NCBI RefSeq assembly: GCF_027942865.1
Contig: NC_134529.1
Coordinates: forward strand, 20,562,467-20,626,466
Reading direction: 5' to 3'
DNA from: Odontesthes bonariensis
Lineage: Eukaryota > Chordata > Actinopteri > Atheriniformes > Atherinopsidae
DNA length: 64,000 bases
How positions within the stretch are numbered: the first letter of the stretch is position 1; the number at the start of each line of letters is the position of its first letter. Made by a program: the position numbers and the translations under genes. Below, one piece after another: positions 38,501-50,059 of the stretch. Below the pieces are notes generated by a model. It did no database searches. It was not told the DNA's origin and saw nothing but the letters and a program-made list of their open reading frames with translations.

Positions 38501-41500
38501 TTTCTATTATTAAGTCAGTTTCACACACTTGGTCCATGAAGAAGAAATTTAACTGAAACCTATGTGGCATAAATCTAATTTGATACATTTCGTCCATCTG
38601 TGATATGATATATATTTACCAAGATACGTAAAATGTTCCTGAGACAGCATCCAATAAGTGGCATTTCAACTAAAGGTGGGGATTTCAACCTTTTCGGGTA
38701 ACGACCCCCCCAGAATAATCAGATCGCTACTCCCGAGCTCCACCTACCAGAATCTCAGGCACGCACACAATAACACAAAAAACACTCTACAATGAACGGA
38801 CAGCATTGAAGTCTTCAAAGAGCGTGTATTACTTTGAATTTGTGGGTGAAAGGACAAGAACATCATTGTAAAATGAATACTGTGACAGCGAGTTACAATG
38901 AGTGTCAGCAGCAAAGAACTGTACTTCTGATGGAAGTGAACAGCTTTTTACGATGGATGATATGCTACCACTAGCAATTATATAGGTCTGCAAGGTGCTT
39001 TCTAAAATCCCTAATAATTGCTAGATTAAATGAACCGGGCCCTGCTTGTTTAATTTAATATATATATATGAAAACATACAGCGCTGAAATGAGATATTGC
39101 TTACGTCACTCTTATCATCTGCTTTCTGGATATAAACCAAAGAGTAGGTGATGTAAAGATGAGTCAGCACAATCTTCATCCTGACATTATAACCAAAGTG
39201 CTAAAAGGAACTGCAAAGGGGTGTTCATATTTGATGATGCCAAAGAACTCTAATGAGTTTTAACATTTTACAGCACGCAACATAACTAGTTAACATTTAA
39301 AGGCAGTAATTTCATTCTTTTAAAAGTTACAACTATTGGCTGCTTTAACCTGCTCTAACAAGGCAGAGATGTAACTGTAAGGCACACCAGCCCCATGCTT
39401 GAAATCAAACTAACTAGCTTTATGACAGCAACAGCAGATGAACGCCTAAAATTGCGCCTTCGCAGATAACGGTCGAATGACGCTCACATTGTTTTGATGG
39501 CACCAAAATGATTAAATTCCTACCTGTAGTGTCCACGGGCAACCCCGTCTGGGTTGAGCATGGGAATGAGCTTGAACACAAACGTATTGCGCAGCATGTG
39601 AGCGCGCGGGTCATCTCTCCTTAGGATGAAGTGGAGGAAACCGTTAAACACAAAGGAGGAGGGAGTTTCCCCAGGGTGCACACGACTGCTGAGAAAAAAC
39701 ACCTGCACACACACACACAAATGACAAGCTTTACTCTTTAGCAGAGATTAAGTGACTGCACCATAGATTTCGGATTTGGATTTCCATTTAATAGAGTGAT
39801 ACCCTCTTTCCAGAGAAGCGGTGTGGTCTTGGAGTGTTGGCATCAGGAAACAGCTTGGGCAGACGAGCCTCTCTCTCATCCTGCATCCCACTGCAGTTGG
39901 TCACAGTGAGGAGGTCCACCCTGTTACCATCGAGAGAGTGGCACAGCAGCTCCCTATGGTAATACACAGTGCCTGGAGGACTGGCAGTAAGTGCACAAAG
40001 ATTAGTGGCTAAAATGGTGGAAAATTGACAAATGAGAGGGGCAGGGAAAATAGAAAACTAAGATACTATTCAGCCGACGTCACGTGAAAGAGAAAGTACA
40101 CCCTCTTTCAATTCTAAGGTTTAGCAGCCAGATGCCACTAGTCAAATCTACTTCCTTTAAACAATTATCTGCAAGTATGATCACCTCTATGAAGATAGAA
40201 GTTTTGGCAGTTTGCTGTACTGAAGCACATTGTGTGTGGTAACACAATGTCAAAGACAAAAGGTATCAATAGTGATCTTAAAGGAGCTATTTTTTCCGTG
40301 AATCAATCTGGGAAGAGTTATAACCTAAATTCCAAACAAAGCAGAGTCTGTCATGCTACAGTGAGAAGGATTATTCACAAGTGGAAAACATTCAAGGCAC
40401 TTGCCAATCTTCCCAAGAATGGACACCGTTGCAAGTTCACCCCAAGGTCAGACCGAGCAATGCTCAGAGAAACTGTGAAAAACCCAAGAGCTACATCTTA
40501 AGACTCCACAGGCCTCAGTTAGCATGTGAAATGTTAAAGTACAATTAGAAGAAGACCGAACAAGCATCAGCACAAACACTTCATACCAACTGTCAAGCAC
40601 GGTAGTGGAGGGGTAATCCTCTGGGCTTGGTTTGCAGCCACAGGACCTGGACACCTTGCAGTCATTGAGTCCACCATGAACTTATTACATACCAAAGTAT
40701 TCTGGAGTCAAATGTGAGGCCATCTGTCTGTCAACTAGTTTGACTGAAACTGGGTCACACAACAGGACAACGATCCCAAACACAGCAGCAAATCTACAAC
40801 AGAATGGCTAGAAAAACAAACAAAACATAAAAAAGTTAAGGTGTTGGAATGTTCCCCCCCCAAGTCAAGATCTCAATCAGTTTTAAATGCTGTGGTGGGG
40901 TATACTGTGGAATTCAAATATGATGTTATATGTAAAACCTAACAATTGAAAAAGGGTGTGTTTTCCTCTTCACATGACTGTATATGGCGTGTGAGGCAAT
41001 TCTGTGTCATTTGTGTGTTTTACCTGCTGGGACTGAGCTGAGCAGCATTGGGATTGCTCTCATTCAACTGCTGCAGCATCTCCTGGCACTCGGTGTAAGA
41101 GAACGGAAAACAGAAGGAGAAGTAGGTGGTAGCCCCTCGCACCTCCAGCAGCCGGTGAGTAAATGACAAGATGAATTGGTTATCCACAATCTAGAAAGCA
41201 CCAGAAGAAAGGAGGAAGAGACATGTTATTCCAGAGACAATAACAGCATGGGTGACGATACCTCGCATCATCTGTTCAGAAAGTGTTTATTCACCTCAGA
41301 TGTGGGTCTGTCCCGAATTCTTTCCCACCTGTTTTTGCCAGGTAAAGTGCGCACGAGGGGAGTCATGCCTTGGCTGTAGAGCTTCCTCTGATTGTTCATG
41401 TTCATCACATTTATCTTCAGTAACTTGCCAGGCGCAGCCCCCCGCACACTGAAGTAAAACCATGATCTGAAAAACAAAAATGTATCACAATCAGAGAGCA

Positions 41501-41765
41501 GACAAACTATCAAACAGACACAGACACAAAAAAAAAAAAACTTTAGTTACCTGTTGCCATTCTCGTACTCTGTGCCAGCACAGTCTGGCTGCGTCCACAC
41601 ATTGAACTCATAGTCAGGGGCGAGGTGAGATCCTGAGGAGGAACTCCCACTGGAGGCTGTGTCAGAGGGAGGGCTTGAGCTGCCCTTCTCTACCTTCGCC
41701 ACTCGTGCCAGGTTCCCTGAGTCAAACTTGGAGCTAAAAACAATGTTGCCAAAGCGAGCCTCCAT
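29067..41765 (-). CDS. AGBL5: cytosolic carboxypeptidase-like protein 5 (tubulin deglutamylase)
   Basis: An M14 zinc carboxypeptidase that removes glutamates, including the branch-point glutamate, from tubulin tails. Exons on the minus strand: 41765-41551 (coding part), 41466-41295, 41190-41024, 39980-39803, 39702-39524, 37721-37190, 37029-36860, 36506-36371, 36232-36021, 32073-31868, 29395-29067. Phases all fit and sum to 2496 nt, 831 residues (human 886). The N-terminal beta-sandwich domain starts [19 protein letters not shown]. Zinc ligands are H253 and E256 (RVHPGET) and H460 (DLHGH). The substrate-binding stretch is [11 protein letters not shown] then [11 protein letters not shown], and the catalytic Glu542 is in TLECNYN. 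A low-complexity insert (about residues 330-445) and a Ser/Pro-rich C-terminal tail are typical. The tail after residue 722 is poorly conserved, so the stop is less certain than the rest. The 32073 acceptor is a CAGCAG tandem site. Confidence 0.95.
29401..29555 (+). repeat. (CA)n dinucleotide tracts
   Basis: A short (CA)n at about 29408-29427 and a long, almost pure tract at about 29461-29554. On the AGBL5 transcript this is (GU)n and begins only about 10 nt upstream of the acceptor of the last coding exon (exon start 29395). Confidence 0.95.
29959..30675. mobile_element. non-autonomous DNA transposon with terminal inverted repeats
   Basis: The ends carry a perfect 14-bp inverted repeat, AGCCGCTTTCGGAC at 29959-29972 and its complement at 30662-30675, flanked on both sides by ATA (29956-29958 and 30676-30678), a likely 3-bp target duplication. 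The element is 717 bp. Inside, a plus-strand frame from about 30220 ([20 protein letters not shown] and onward) remains open for about 45 codons, perhaps a remnant of an ORF. A 3-bp duplication and such TIRs suggest a PIF/Harbinger-like element, but no transposase core is present. It sits in the last AGBL5 intron. Confidence 0.6.
31080..31260 (+). mobile_element. short Tc1/mariner-like relic
   Basis: A fragment with 'cctacagtcaaacacggtgg' and 'tcaacaagacaatggc', corresponding to the transposase blocks seen in the Tc1 copies elsewhere in the window. It is highly decayed and lies in the last AGBL5 intron. Confidence 0.45.
32095..35958 (+). mobile_element. L1/Tx1-type LINE with 16-bp target duplication
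   Basis: The direct repeat agaaacccatgaccca occurs at 32095-32110 and 35943-35958 and brackets the element. The first reading frame starts inside the AP-endonuclease domain ([10 protein letters not shown] near 32165), so the copy is 5'-truncated. Reverse transcriptase follows in broken frames: [11 protein letters not shown] (about 32877), a [11 protein letters not shown] block (33059), [12 protein letters not shown] (33270), the catalytic LYADDVLLF (33570), then a Cys/His-containing C-terminus ending near 35127. A stop after RGTR at 33447 and several frameshifts show that it is dead. About 0.8 kb of 3' sequence ends in a T-rich run and not in poly(A). It is antisense to AGBL5 and fills the intron between exons 36021 and 32073. 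Confidence 0.85.
37870..38020 (+). repeat. common teleost interspersed repeat with (GGAT)n end
   Basis: Contains 'ctatccagggtgtactttgc', 'gataggctccagctcccc' and ends in gatggatggatgga. This is the 3' end of a retroposon seen many times in fish genomes; I associate it with an RTE/Rex3-like or SINE tail but cannot fix the family. A second, shorter copy is at 42280-42350. Confidence 0.55.
40079..40978 (+). mobile_element. Tc1/mariner-like transposon with both inverted repeats
   Basis: About 0.9 kb in the AGBL5 intron between exons 41024 and 39980. The left end (gtcacgtgaaagagaaag and following, 40079-40122) and the right end (40935-40978) are imperfect inverted repeats sharing the core acaccct-ttcaatt. 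A plus-strand frame at 40232-40501 encodes the paired-like DNA-binding part of a Tc1 transposase ([17 protein letters not shown]). The catalytic part follows in broken frames with 'caggacaacgatcccaaaca'. It is internally deleted compared with the usual 1.3-1.6 kb and inactive. Confidence 0.75.
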
Positions 41766-42279
41766 GGCTCTGAACTCTGGCCTCTTTCACTTTTCTCCCT
41801 TCAGGTCGTTTGACAAGTGCCAGTCAGATGGCCTGTAACCAGAAAAACAGTATATTTGCTGAGAGATAGAAAAGAAGAAACTGCAAAAAATGTTAGATTT
41901 TCATCATAAGCTCCATGTTGGTTTCAAAGGTTTGCAGCCCTTTCCACTGCTAGATTCACCACTGTCAACGGTTTACCTTGAGACACTCACTTTGTTACAA
42001 TTAAGTGACAGTATTTTAGAGTTTTTGCTGATCTTAAGGTTACAGAGTTGGGTGAAAAGACGAACGCCACAGTATCGCTGTGAGCGCAATAAGCCAAGAT
42101 TAAAAAGGAGAGCCCAATAATTAAAACAAAGGGATTGGCTGGATTTGCAGGGCAGCACAAATCTGGAATGAAAAATGGCATGTAATAAAAGGCAGCTGGA
42201 TCAATCTTCCAAATAATTTCTCGACAATGTAACAGCCCAAAAATTGTAGAATTGAGTGTGAGAACGCGTGTTTTTTTTT

Positions 42280-42350
42280 TGTTTTTTTTGTCCCATCTGT
42301 CACTGTGTTGGCCCTGTGATGGACTGGCAGCCTATCCAAGGCGCAGCCTG
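42280..42350 (+). repeat. short copy of a common teleost repeat
   Basis: The segment 'ccctgtgatggactggcagc' with 'ctatccaaggcgcagcc' matches the same interspersed family as 37870-38020. Confidence 0.45.
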
Positions 42351-42663
42351 CTTCTATTACTAAATATATGCCGCAAAGAGATTTGAAGTATGACTCACTT
42401 CTGACTCTCAAGATTTGTGTACAATTCACTTCGCCAAATTTGAGTAGCAAACACTTTGAGGTGGAACCACCACGCGAAACCAATTACAATCGTACTACTT
42501 CCACGCAGTTTGTGAATGTACCGACAGAGATACGAGGCAACACATAACAGCGACGACCCGAGGCCGTTGAGGAAACTACAACTCCAGCTACGGCCAGCGA
42601 CATTTATTGTAATAAGAATTACAACGCAATGTTAGTTTAAGTCACAGCACCACAGTTGCTTAC

Positions 42664-42740
42664 TTTTCAATCATAACAGCACGGCTGCAGCTCCGCCCAG
42701 CACAGTCAATAAACAGCCGTGTTTTGAACACACCAACAGC
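42664..42740 (-). other. AGBL5: AGBL5 untranslated first exon and promoter area
   Basis: The ATG exon has an acceptor (tttttctggttacag) before 41832, so a 5' untranslated exon must lie upstream. A good donor (gaaaa/GTAAGC, GT at 42663-42662) ends a candidate exon at 42664 in a segment with a GC-box-like ctccgccc. The transcription start near 42740 is a guess. Confidence 0.4.
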
Positions 42741-43199
42741 TGACCGAGAAATCGAGCTCAGCGTAAAAGGGAAACGAAGTACTGGCTTTTGGTATACAAA
42801 ATGCCTGCGTTCCCCACTGCCTGAGCCAAATTAGCGAACGCAACACAATGCTTTACAATATATTTATCTTAGTGGTCAATGTCAAACCGTTAATGTTAAA
42901 CGTAGCTAGCATACGTTTTAAAGCTACTGTGGCTAACTTAGCAACCGACCTAGCAACCGTTGTTCGAAATGAAGTGTTTCGAGGGGAGTCCATCTTTCTG
43001 TCCTTACTTTATCGCTACAGGCAAATTGCGTGTTTTCCTGTACGTGAATATACGAATTGTCAGTCTTACAAGGCTATATTCGACCGATGTCCATTTTTGT
43101 TGCCTCCGTCCTTCCCAACCCTCAATTCATCGCTCCGTGTGCTGCGTTCAGGTCTCTCTGGAGAAATGAAGCTGCCTGGAATTTTCTTTGTCGGTTAGT

Positions 43200-44105
43200 A
43201 GCAGGATGTTTGCAAGTTGTTAGGCGAGAGCAGTGCTTCTAAAACAAGCTTCAACAGTATCCCCCCCTTCTCTATACTATTATTATTGTTGTTGCAACAT
43301 TTTAACAGACACACTGTTCATTATTTATATCAATTTATCTGGCAAAGCTTTTAAACATCAACAAACTAAACGAGCTTTAGAAATAATGACTTAATTTGAA
43401 CCATCATCATCATTCATCAGATGTTCAACTTGCCTTTTCTTTTTAAAAATATGCTAATTTGAAAAAAAAGGTGCCCATTTGAAAGAGAATATGTCAACCA
43501 CTTATGCTAACCACTGTGCTAAAGTTCGGGCAATTTACAGACACAGTCGGGTTAAATTTGACTGTTCAAAGCCTAATTTTCTTTTGACAGTGTTTACTCT
43601 AAATGTGGTTATAGTTTCTATCAAGAACAAGGTTTTGAATACTTCTTCTACCTCAGCCAAGCAATATTCAAGTGGTGAGAGACTGAAAAGTACAACAAGA
43701 CGGCATTTAAGAAAAGTTCCCATGTCACTAAACCACCCCAGTCCACACTACCATGGCAACAGCAGCCACAACTGAGCTGTCTAACCAAAGGAGGAAACTC
43801 TGCAGCCCAATACGATGTGAAAGGAGTCTGATTGTTCTCACAGATAAAGAAAAAACATACACATTATTGAAGGTAAACACAAGAAACTTGTGCAAAAGAA
43901 AAAATGGACCAGACTCAGTGAATAATACCCTATAATCCCTATATAGATCAGTGAGCAGTGCTGACCAACATGTCATTGGGGTCATCAGGTGGGAACCTCC
44001 TTTCATCTGTGTTTCGTCTAGTTGGGCCCATGACACCTCCAGGAGGCTAGACAGTGATCACTGGCGTCCCAGAGTCACTCCCCTAATGTCAGCCATCACT
44101 GCTCC
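43200..44105. other. no gene seen
   Basis: Upstream of the AGBL5 promoter. Short overlapping frames only, with no motif and no splice context. Confidence 0.4.
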
Positions 44106-44109
44106 TCAC

Positions 44110-44400
44110 ACCACAACAACCATCTTTTTTTCTTTCTTTTTTTTTTTTTCTAACCACAAGCTACCCCAGCCTCTCACCAACTGCACACCAGTCACAGTGG
44201 GGTGGGGATATAAACCCTGATTCGGGTAGGGGGTAGAAATAGAAGAGGTAAAGATAAGTAGGAATGGGATTCAAACCCTGGTTCGGGTAGGGCAGGGGTG
44301 TCAAACTGATCCATGAAAGGGCTGTGTGGGTGCAGGTTTTTCTTTCAACCCTGCAACAGCACAGCTGACTTGTTTCCTTCAATCAACTGAACTGGTAAGA
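44110..44400 (+). repeat. composite fish interspersed repeat
   Basis: Contains two imperfect copies of 'aaaccctgattcgggtaggg' (about 44212-44231 and 44273-44292). They are followed by 'gcaggggtgtcaaactgatc' and 'gtgcaggtttttctttcaac', a block I know from many fish loci as a non-autonomous DNA-transposon-type repeat. The family is not fixed. Confidence 0.45.
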
Positions 44401-45179
44401 CCTTCAGTGCAGTCTAGCTTTCTGCTCCATATTTCTCTCTATAACTGGCCTATTCACCTCAGTATCAGCTGCATCCCTTCTTAGAACCTCCTCCTCCACC
44501 TCCGTAGCTGTGTTATTGATATCCTTCGGACTGTGGTTTTCTACCTGCTGCTGGACTTCATCCGACTTACTCGACTTACTTAGTATAAAACATTAAACTT
44601 TTTTTTTTTTTTTTTGACAAAACGAGAGTAGCCAGGACAAAGTCATAACATTTCAAATTATGTTTGTTCCATATAATCCCACTTTCACAGCAACTTCTGT
44701 TTTTGCTGCTATAAATCTGGCATAATGTTGGGTTTGTGTATCATACAACCAGGAGAATTAACCTCTTTTAGTGTTTTCCAACACTTCCTCTCAATGGGTT
44801 CATCTTTCCTGTGTTCTGCTTTTTCAACATTATATATATATAAATATGTTGTGTTTGTGCTATTTTCAATTAAATATGTTATATATATCATGTGAATTGA
44901 TGCATTGTAAAATTTTAACCACTTTTGACACAGGATATCAATTTTTTTCCCCCTCATATGGGGTTTTCTGTCCTTTTAAGCACGCTGTTAAAGCTAAAGT
45001 CAGGGCTACAAAGTCGTTCTGCCCATAATTCCCCAAGTGTCACAACCTAGCTATTAACCAAAGTCAGTCAGTGACTGATTTACAAAAAGCAAAGTCAACT
45101 TAGTGCTTGTTTAATCACAGTGTATGTCTTCTTTTTTTATCGATTTCAAAAGCACCCAAGAAAGCCAAGCAGTGAGAGA

Positions 45180-45450
45180 GAAAACACAGAACTTTACCGT
45201 GTGTTACGTTTAAAGAAAGCCAGGTCAGACTACTCCAGGATGAAAACCTCATCTCATCTAAAAAACATGGTGGTGGTTATATCATGATCAAGATATCATG
45301 GCCTGCTGCATCCAGGCCAGGACAACTGATGGAGGAATTAACACCAAATTATACTGGTGAATTGTAAAAAAAAAAAAAAAAAGTCAGGACAAACTGATGT
45401 GCAGGACTGATCAACAGTTACTGGAAATATTCAGCTATGGTTATTGCTAC
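45180..45450 (+). mobile_element. Tc1/mariner-like relic
   Basis: The blocks 'aaaacatggtggtggttata' and 'gcatccaggccaggacaact' correspond to the conserved centre of Tc1 transposase genes. Frames are broken and no inverted repeats remain visible. Confidence 0.5.
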
Positions 45451-46499
45451 TCAAGGAAGTAAAAGCTTGAGTGGTTTTGCCGCTCAAAAACATGCAATAT
45501 TGGATCATACTTTTTTCTCACTTGTGTTCTCTGTATCTGCTTTTAGGAACTGTATGATGTTTTATGTCAAGTTTATGTGGAAAAGTCCTGCAAGTTTATC
45601 TTTAAAGTGTCAGTTAAAACAGTAACCCTCAGTCAGTTAGATGTAACAACAACTAACAGCAACTAAACTCTTCAGTTGCTCTGTTTCATTTGATAACTTT
45701 GTGCTTTTGCTGTTTGAGGCTGAGCTGGTAGCATACAGTCAGTTTGTAGATCTTTGTCACTGAAAACAGCGGCACGCTGTGTTAAAAAAGAAAAAAGAAA
45801 AGAAAAGGCACGAATAGGAGCAGTAAGAGGGAAACAAAGCACTTAAGTTGAAATCTTACAAAATACAAAACCAAACCCCACAGGCTGAGAGATGCGAAAG
45901 CACTTTGTGGGGCTCAGGAGAACTTCACTTGTGTGATCGTTTTCTGTGGGTTCAGTCCCACAAATGACATATTTCATATTCCATGCAGTCAATTATGCAT
46001 GTAGAAAGATTGATCTGTGAAGGTTTAAAATCTACTCGGTGCAGATGATGGAGAGGCAGGCCACCTAATGTTGTCACGGAGTATTTCTCCTATACAGTAG
46101 AAAATGATGCTGTATCTGCTGTAACATGATAATCAATGCATCTTATTATCTCAGGGCAACGCTCTTTCTTTAATGACTACGTTGTTTTGAGATATCTTTT
46201 ATCTAGTGATGTCTATTTCCATGAAGTCACAGCAAGAGTACTGAAATGGCCTTAAGGGCAGAGGCCCAGGGGCCCAAGAGTCCCATAATTCAGATTGAGA
46301 TATGCATGACTAATCCTGCTTTGTTATAAAGTTCAATTACAGATACAAAAGTAGAGAAAAATTGATGATAAGAACACCAAAAGAAAAGTTAACCATATTT
46401 ACTATATGCTAAAAAATGTAGAGGTACATAAATGTATGCTGATGAATTATTACACAGTTATCACACATGTTGTCTGTTGAATGGGAGAAAGAATGTCAG

Positions 46500-49400
46500 A
46501 GGGAAGAGTGGTACTGTTATATGGCCACAATCATGAATGATATCCTGTGACATTCTGCTGTGCTTTCCTGGCGTCTCTCTCTGAAAGCGCTCCCGTTATT
46601 GTCCCAGCAACGTCACAGAGTTGACATGAAATGCTGTCCAGTATATCTGGAGCTTTTGATCCCAGAAATGGACACAACACAACCAAAATGAGATAAAAAA
46701 AATTACAGGAACTGATAACAAATGGACAGGAAAAACACAAAATCTTAAAATTGATAGAAAATCATTTATCAAAGTCATGAAGGCAGGTTATATGATTTTT
46801 AAAGTCATTATTGAATAGTGTAGCTTTAAATTTAGTCAAAGTTTTCGAGTGGTAATGATATCTATGTGGAGTTAGCCTAATGTACATGAATATAATGCAA
46901 TACAACACAGTTTAACCCTCTGGAGTCTAAGGCCTTTTCAGAGACTTTGAGGCAGTTGTCACCACCTTGACATTTTCAAGTATTTGAACTAACTGTAAAC
47001 ATCTATTTAAAAGCGACACATATGGTTGTATTCTGAAAAGCCTAACAAAAAACAATATGAGAGTGAAGTGAATGTAATACAAACAAGTTTTTTTTTAAAT
47101 TGAGGGGAAACACAACTGTACAAAAAAACAAGTTTTAGAGGTCTTCAAACAGTGCAAGAAAACACAATATAAATACTGTATATCTAGCCAAGACTTTTGA
47201 AGGTTGAACCTTGTAAACAAAAGTGTTGGCTGCATAAAAGTAAAAAGTGCAGTCAGAAATGTTTTTTTGTTTTCACACAAACTGTAAAAAAGTAATTGTA
47301 ACTCAGTGGCAGTGTCTCTGTTAGTTGAATACTAATTAGATGGGTGTGTAACACCCCTGATTCCCCCCACCCCCCTGTAACTCTCCATGTGACAATTGTC
47401 TGTCACTGGCAGGACATTGCTGCCTCCCCCCACATGCTGGCTGAATGGGGCGTGTTCTCACCTGTGAATAGCCACTCAATCACCTGGTACTTTACATGTG
47501 AATAGCGATAGGTGTGGCCTAGGAAGCTGCTGCAGTCTGAGACTACAGAAAATCCAAAGATTTCTGTTCACTCTCTTTAAAAAGGGCCAGCTATATAATT
47601 TATTTTAATATATATATATTTGAAAACTAGAAGTTTTAAGGTTTTTAATGGTGTCACTTATATGTTTGAATGACAAAAACTCACAGAGTTACAGATGTGT
47701 TTTTGGATATGTATCAAAAATCCCGCCGGCAGGATTTAGAGTCCAGTGTCAATTTCATGTGTTTTAGCTCTGTGTGGCTCAGATCTTATTACATTTAGGG
47801 CTTAATTTTAGTTAGATAACATCAGACGCGCAGTTGTCAAGAATGTATGAAACAACTGGGACAATATCATCTTTATCTTTAATGCCACTGAATGGCAGTT
47901 AAAACCAGGGCAGATTTAAGTTTTCGGGAGTGTCTTTACATTCAGTAATCTGGCCTTTTTAGGAAGGAAAATAAGTATTTTTTAATGATTTATCTTTTTG
48001 GATGGCATACAAAAGTATTAAGGTCACGATCAGACATACATGAGGCAATAGTCTTACATTTGTCTCCAATTAATCATGGACAACAGTAGGTCTTCATCCA
48101 GAGGTGTATCCACAGGACGACCAGTCCAGGGTACTGGGCACCCCTATAGTTCTGGCTCCTCTTACTCCTGCTGTGTTCACTCTGTGTGGGGCAGATGCTT
48201 GAGGCATGGCCCCCTGTAATCCTGCTGTGCCTCCGTCTGCTGTGGAGGTGGTTAGGTCTCTTGATTTATGGCGACACAAGGAGTTTATGACATGTGTAAC
48301 AGAAAGTCTTGTCCCATCTATAACATTTGGAAGAAAAGTGTCCATCTAGTTTCTTGGAGGTGCACTTGATATAGATTATAATCAGTTGTTGATACCTTAA
48401 GATCAGGAAAGAAAAAACACTGTTAATACCATGAAGGTTGGCTTATTATTTTGTACAAACCGTTTTGCTTTGATATAAAATCAGTGTCAGCTGAAATGTG
48501 CCTTAAGGTCCAGGTTCCTTAATACTGTACTGACAGTTCCCGTACTGATCCTTTGCCACATGCTATTTTAATGTCTGTAGTTTTGTGTTAGAGTTTGGAT
48601 GATGATGTGATTCAATTGGGTCAAACTTCCTCTTCTTCTTACCCCTTATTTCTAACCCTACCCTTTAACTCTAACCCCTAACCCTTACCACATCCAGCTT
48701 TCCTTTTCCCTCTCTCTCTTCTTATCTTTTCCTCTCATATTTCTAGAGTCAGCTTAGTGTGGCTGCTGGCTCTCTTCCTTCATCTCCTGGTTTCACTGGC
48801 TTGAGGTTTCATTTAACTTAAGGATCTAAATGAGAAGAAGGAGCATCGGGGCATTGCACAGAGAAGGACAACGCGCTAAACTCTCCTGGCAACAAAAATC
48901 CAATTCTCCATCCTACAACCTGTGATTCTGTGCTATTGACAGCCCACTCTAGAGCCTTCCCACATGTTCAGTAAATGGCGAACAGCTCAGCCATTCTGCA
49001 TCGTATCTAAAAATAGTTCATTGTTTAGAAAAAAAGTAACAAAGAATATTAATATTACGTGTTTTTGTTGCAATGTGCGCACACATCTTCAGGTATTCTA
49101 ATGAAAACACGATCAGTGCTTTGTCTACAGTGCAGGCAACGATCACCTGGATCACCTGTGCAATGCATTTAGATGGTCCTAAACAACTTAATATATTGTC
49201 TGTATTGTCAGGTTGTTGCTGGAGAAACACTACTTTTAGGATTCGTATGTCTAACTATCATTATTTTAAGTTCAAGTGTAATACATTTATTATAAGACTG
49301 TAAAATGAAGACATGAAAGTGAACTAAACTGCAGACCCATTAATGTGAATATTTCATAGGTGCAAGAATTAGGTATGAGAGAAAGTAATGTGCAAGAAAC

Positions 49401-49960
49401 ACTAACAACTCTATTTAGACAAATCTGTTGTTCTAAAATTCACTTTTACCAGGCACAGCCAGTGACAGATATCTGATTTCTAGCCTCAGTCCATCAGCTC
49501 AGTGAATAGAACAGATTTCAGCAGACATCCCATCCAAAATATGTGGTCTGCGACAGTATATGTGATAGTCGTGCTCAGATGAGCATCAACTAAACAAAAC
49601 AGAGAACAAAAGGAAAAGGAAAATTAGCCGGAGCTGAATTGAAGAACTAAAATGTGCAAATAGGAAAAAGTTTAACTCAGAGAAAAACAAAGAACCCACT
49701 GAAATCCTCTAAAGGATGGTTCCTGTTCCTAGATGGCACTGTGCCACTGCCCTCTGTCTGCATGCTGTGGAGGCTAAGCTATCCACTGATGAGGAATTAG
49801 AAAGTCATTAAGAAACACAAATACCAGGATGGTCCAGTCGCAACCAGCTCAAGACTAAATTTTTGTCTTCAGTTGTACGCTTCTTGGGAGTGAAGAATTA
49901 CCTTTATTCTCATTAGTGGTAAGATTTACATTCTAATTTAGGTTTTTTCTTATTAGTTTA
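46500..49960 (+). repeat. tandem non-coding duplication, unit 1
   Basis: Five blocks of this stretch recur in the same order and orientation in 50.1-58.9 kb: 46537-46710 with 50111-50260; 47884-48045 with 54433-54595; 48056-48320 with 55752-56025; 49290-49560 with 57680-58075; 49690-49935 with 58575-58850. Shared strings include tgtctccaattaatcatgga, tttacattcagtaa, and gatgaggaattagaaagtca. By eye the blocks are roughly three-quarters to four-fifths identical. No frame is conserved between the copies, so the material looks non-coding. A piggyBac-like relic is inserted only in this unit. Confidence 0.7.
46912..47753. mobile_element. piggyBac-like non-autonomous relic
   Basis: The left end reads TTAACCCTCTGGAGTCTAAG, i.e. 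the TTAA target followed by CCCT as in piggyBac elements. The right end, read in reverse (TTGACACTGGACTCTAAATC), is a decayed inverted copy. About 0.84 kb, no transposase. Confidence 0.45.
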
Positions 49961-50059
49961 ACTTTTCTTTCATTGAAATAGGTTAGCCGTTTATACACTA
50001 TGTTAAAAATGTTGTCGTACTTATTAAGTGCACAGTATCTGTGGGGATAAATCCAGGTT

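Noticed and set aside
38670..38770. Possible hAT-type repeat ('caaccttttcgggtaacgac')
   Set aside because: Resembles a common fish repeat but no ends or target duplication could be found, so not listed as a feature.
48640..48700. Telomere-like ctaaccct/taacccctaaccct run
   Set aside because: Irregular, few units, no perfect (TTAGGG)n; more likely simple-sequence drift than an interstitial telomere.
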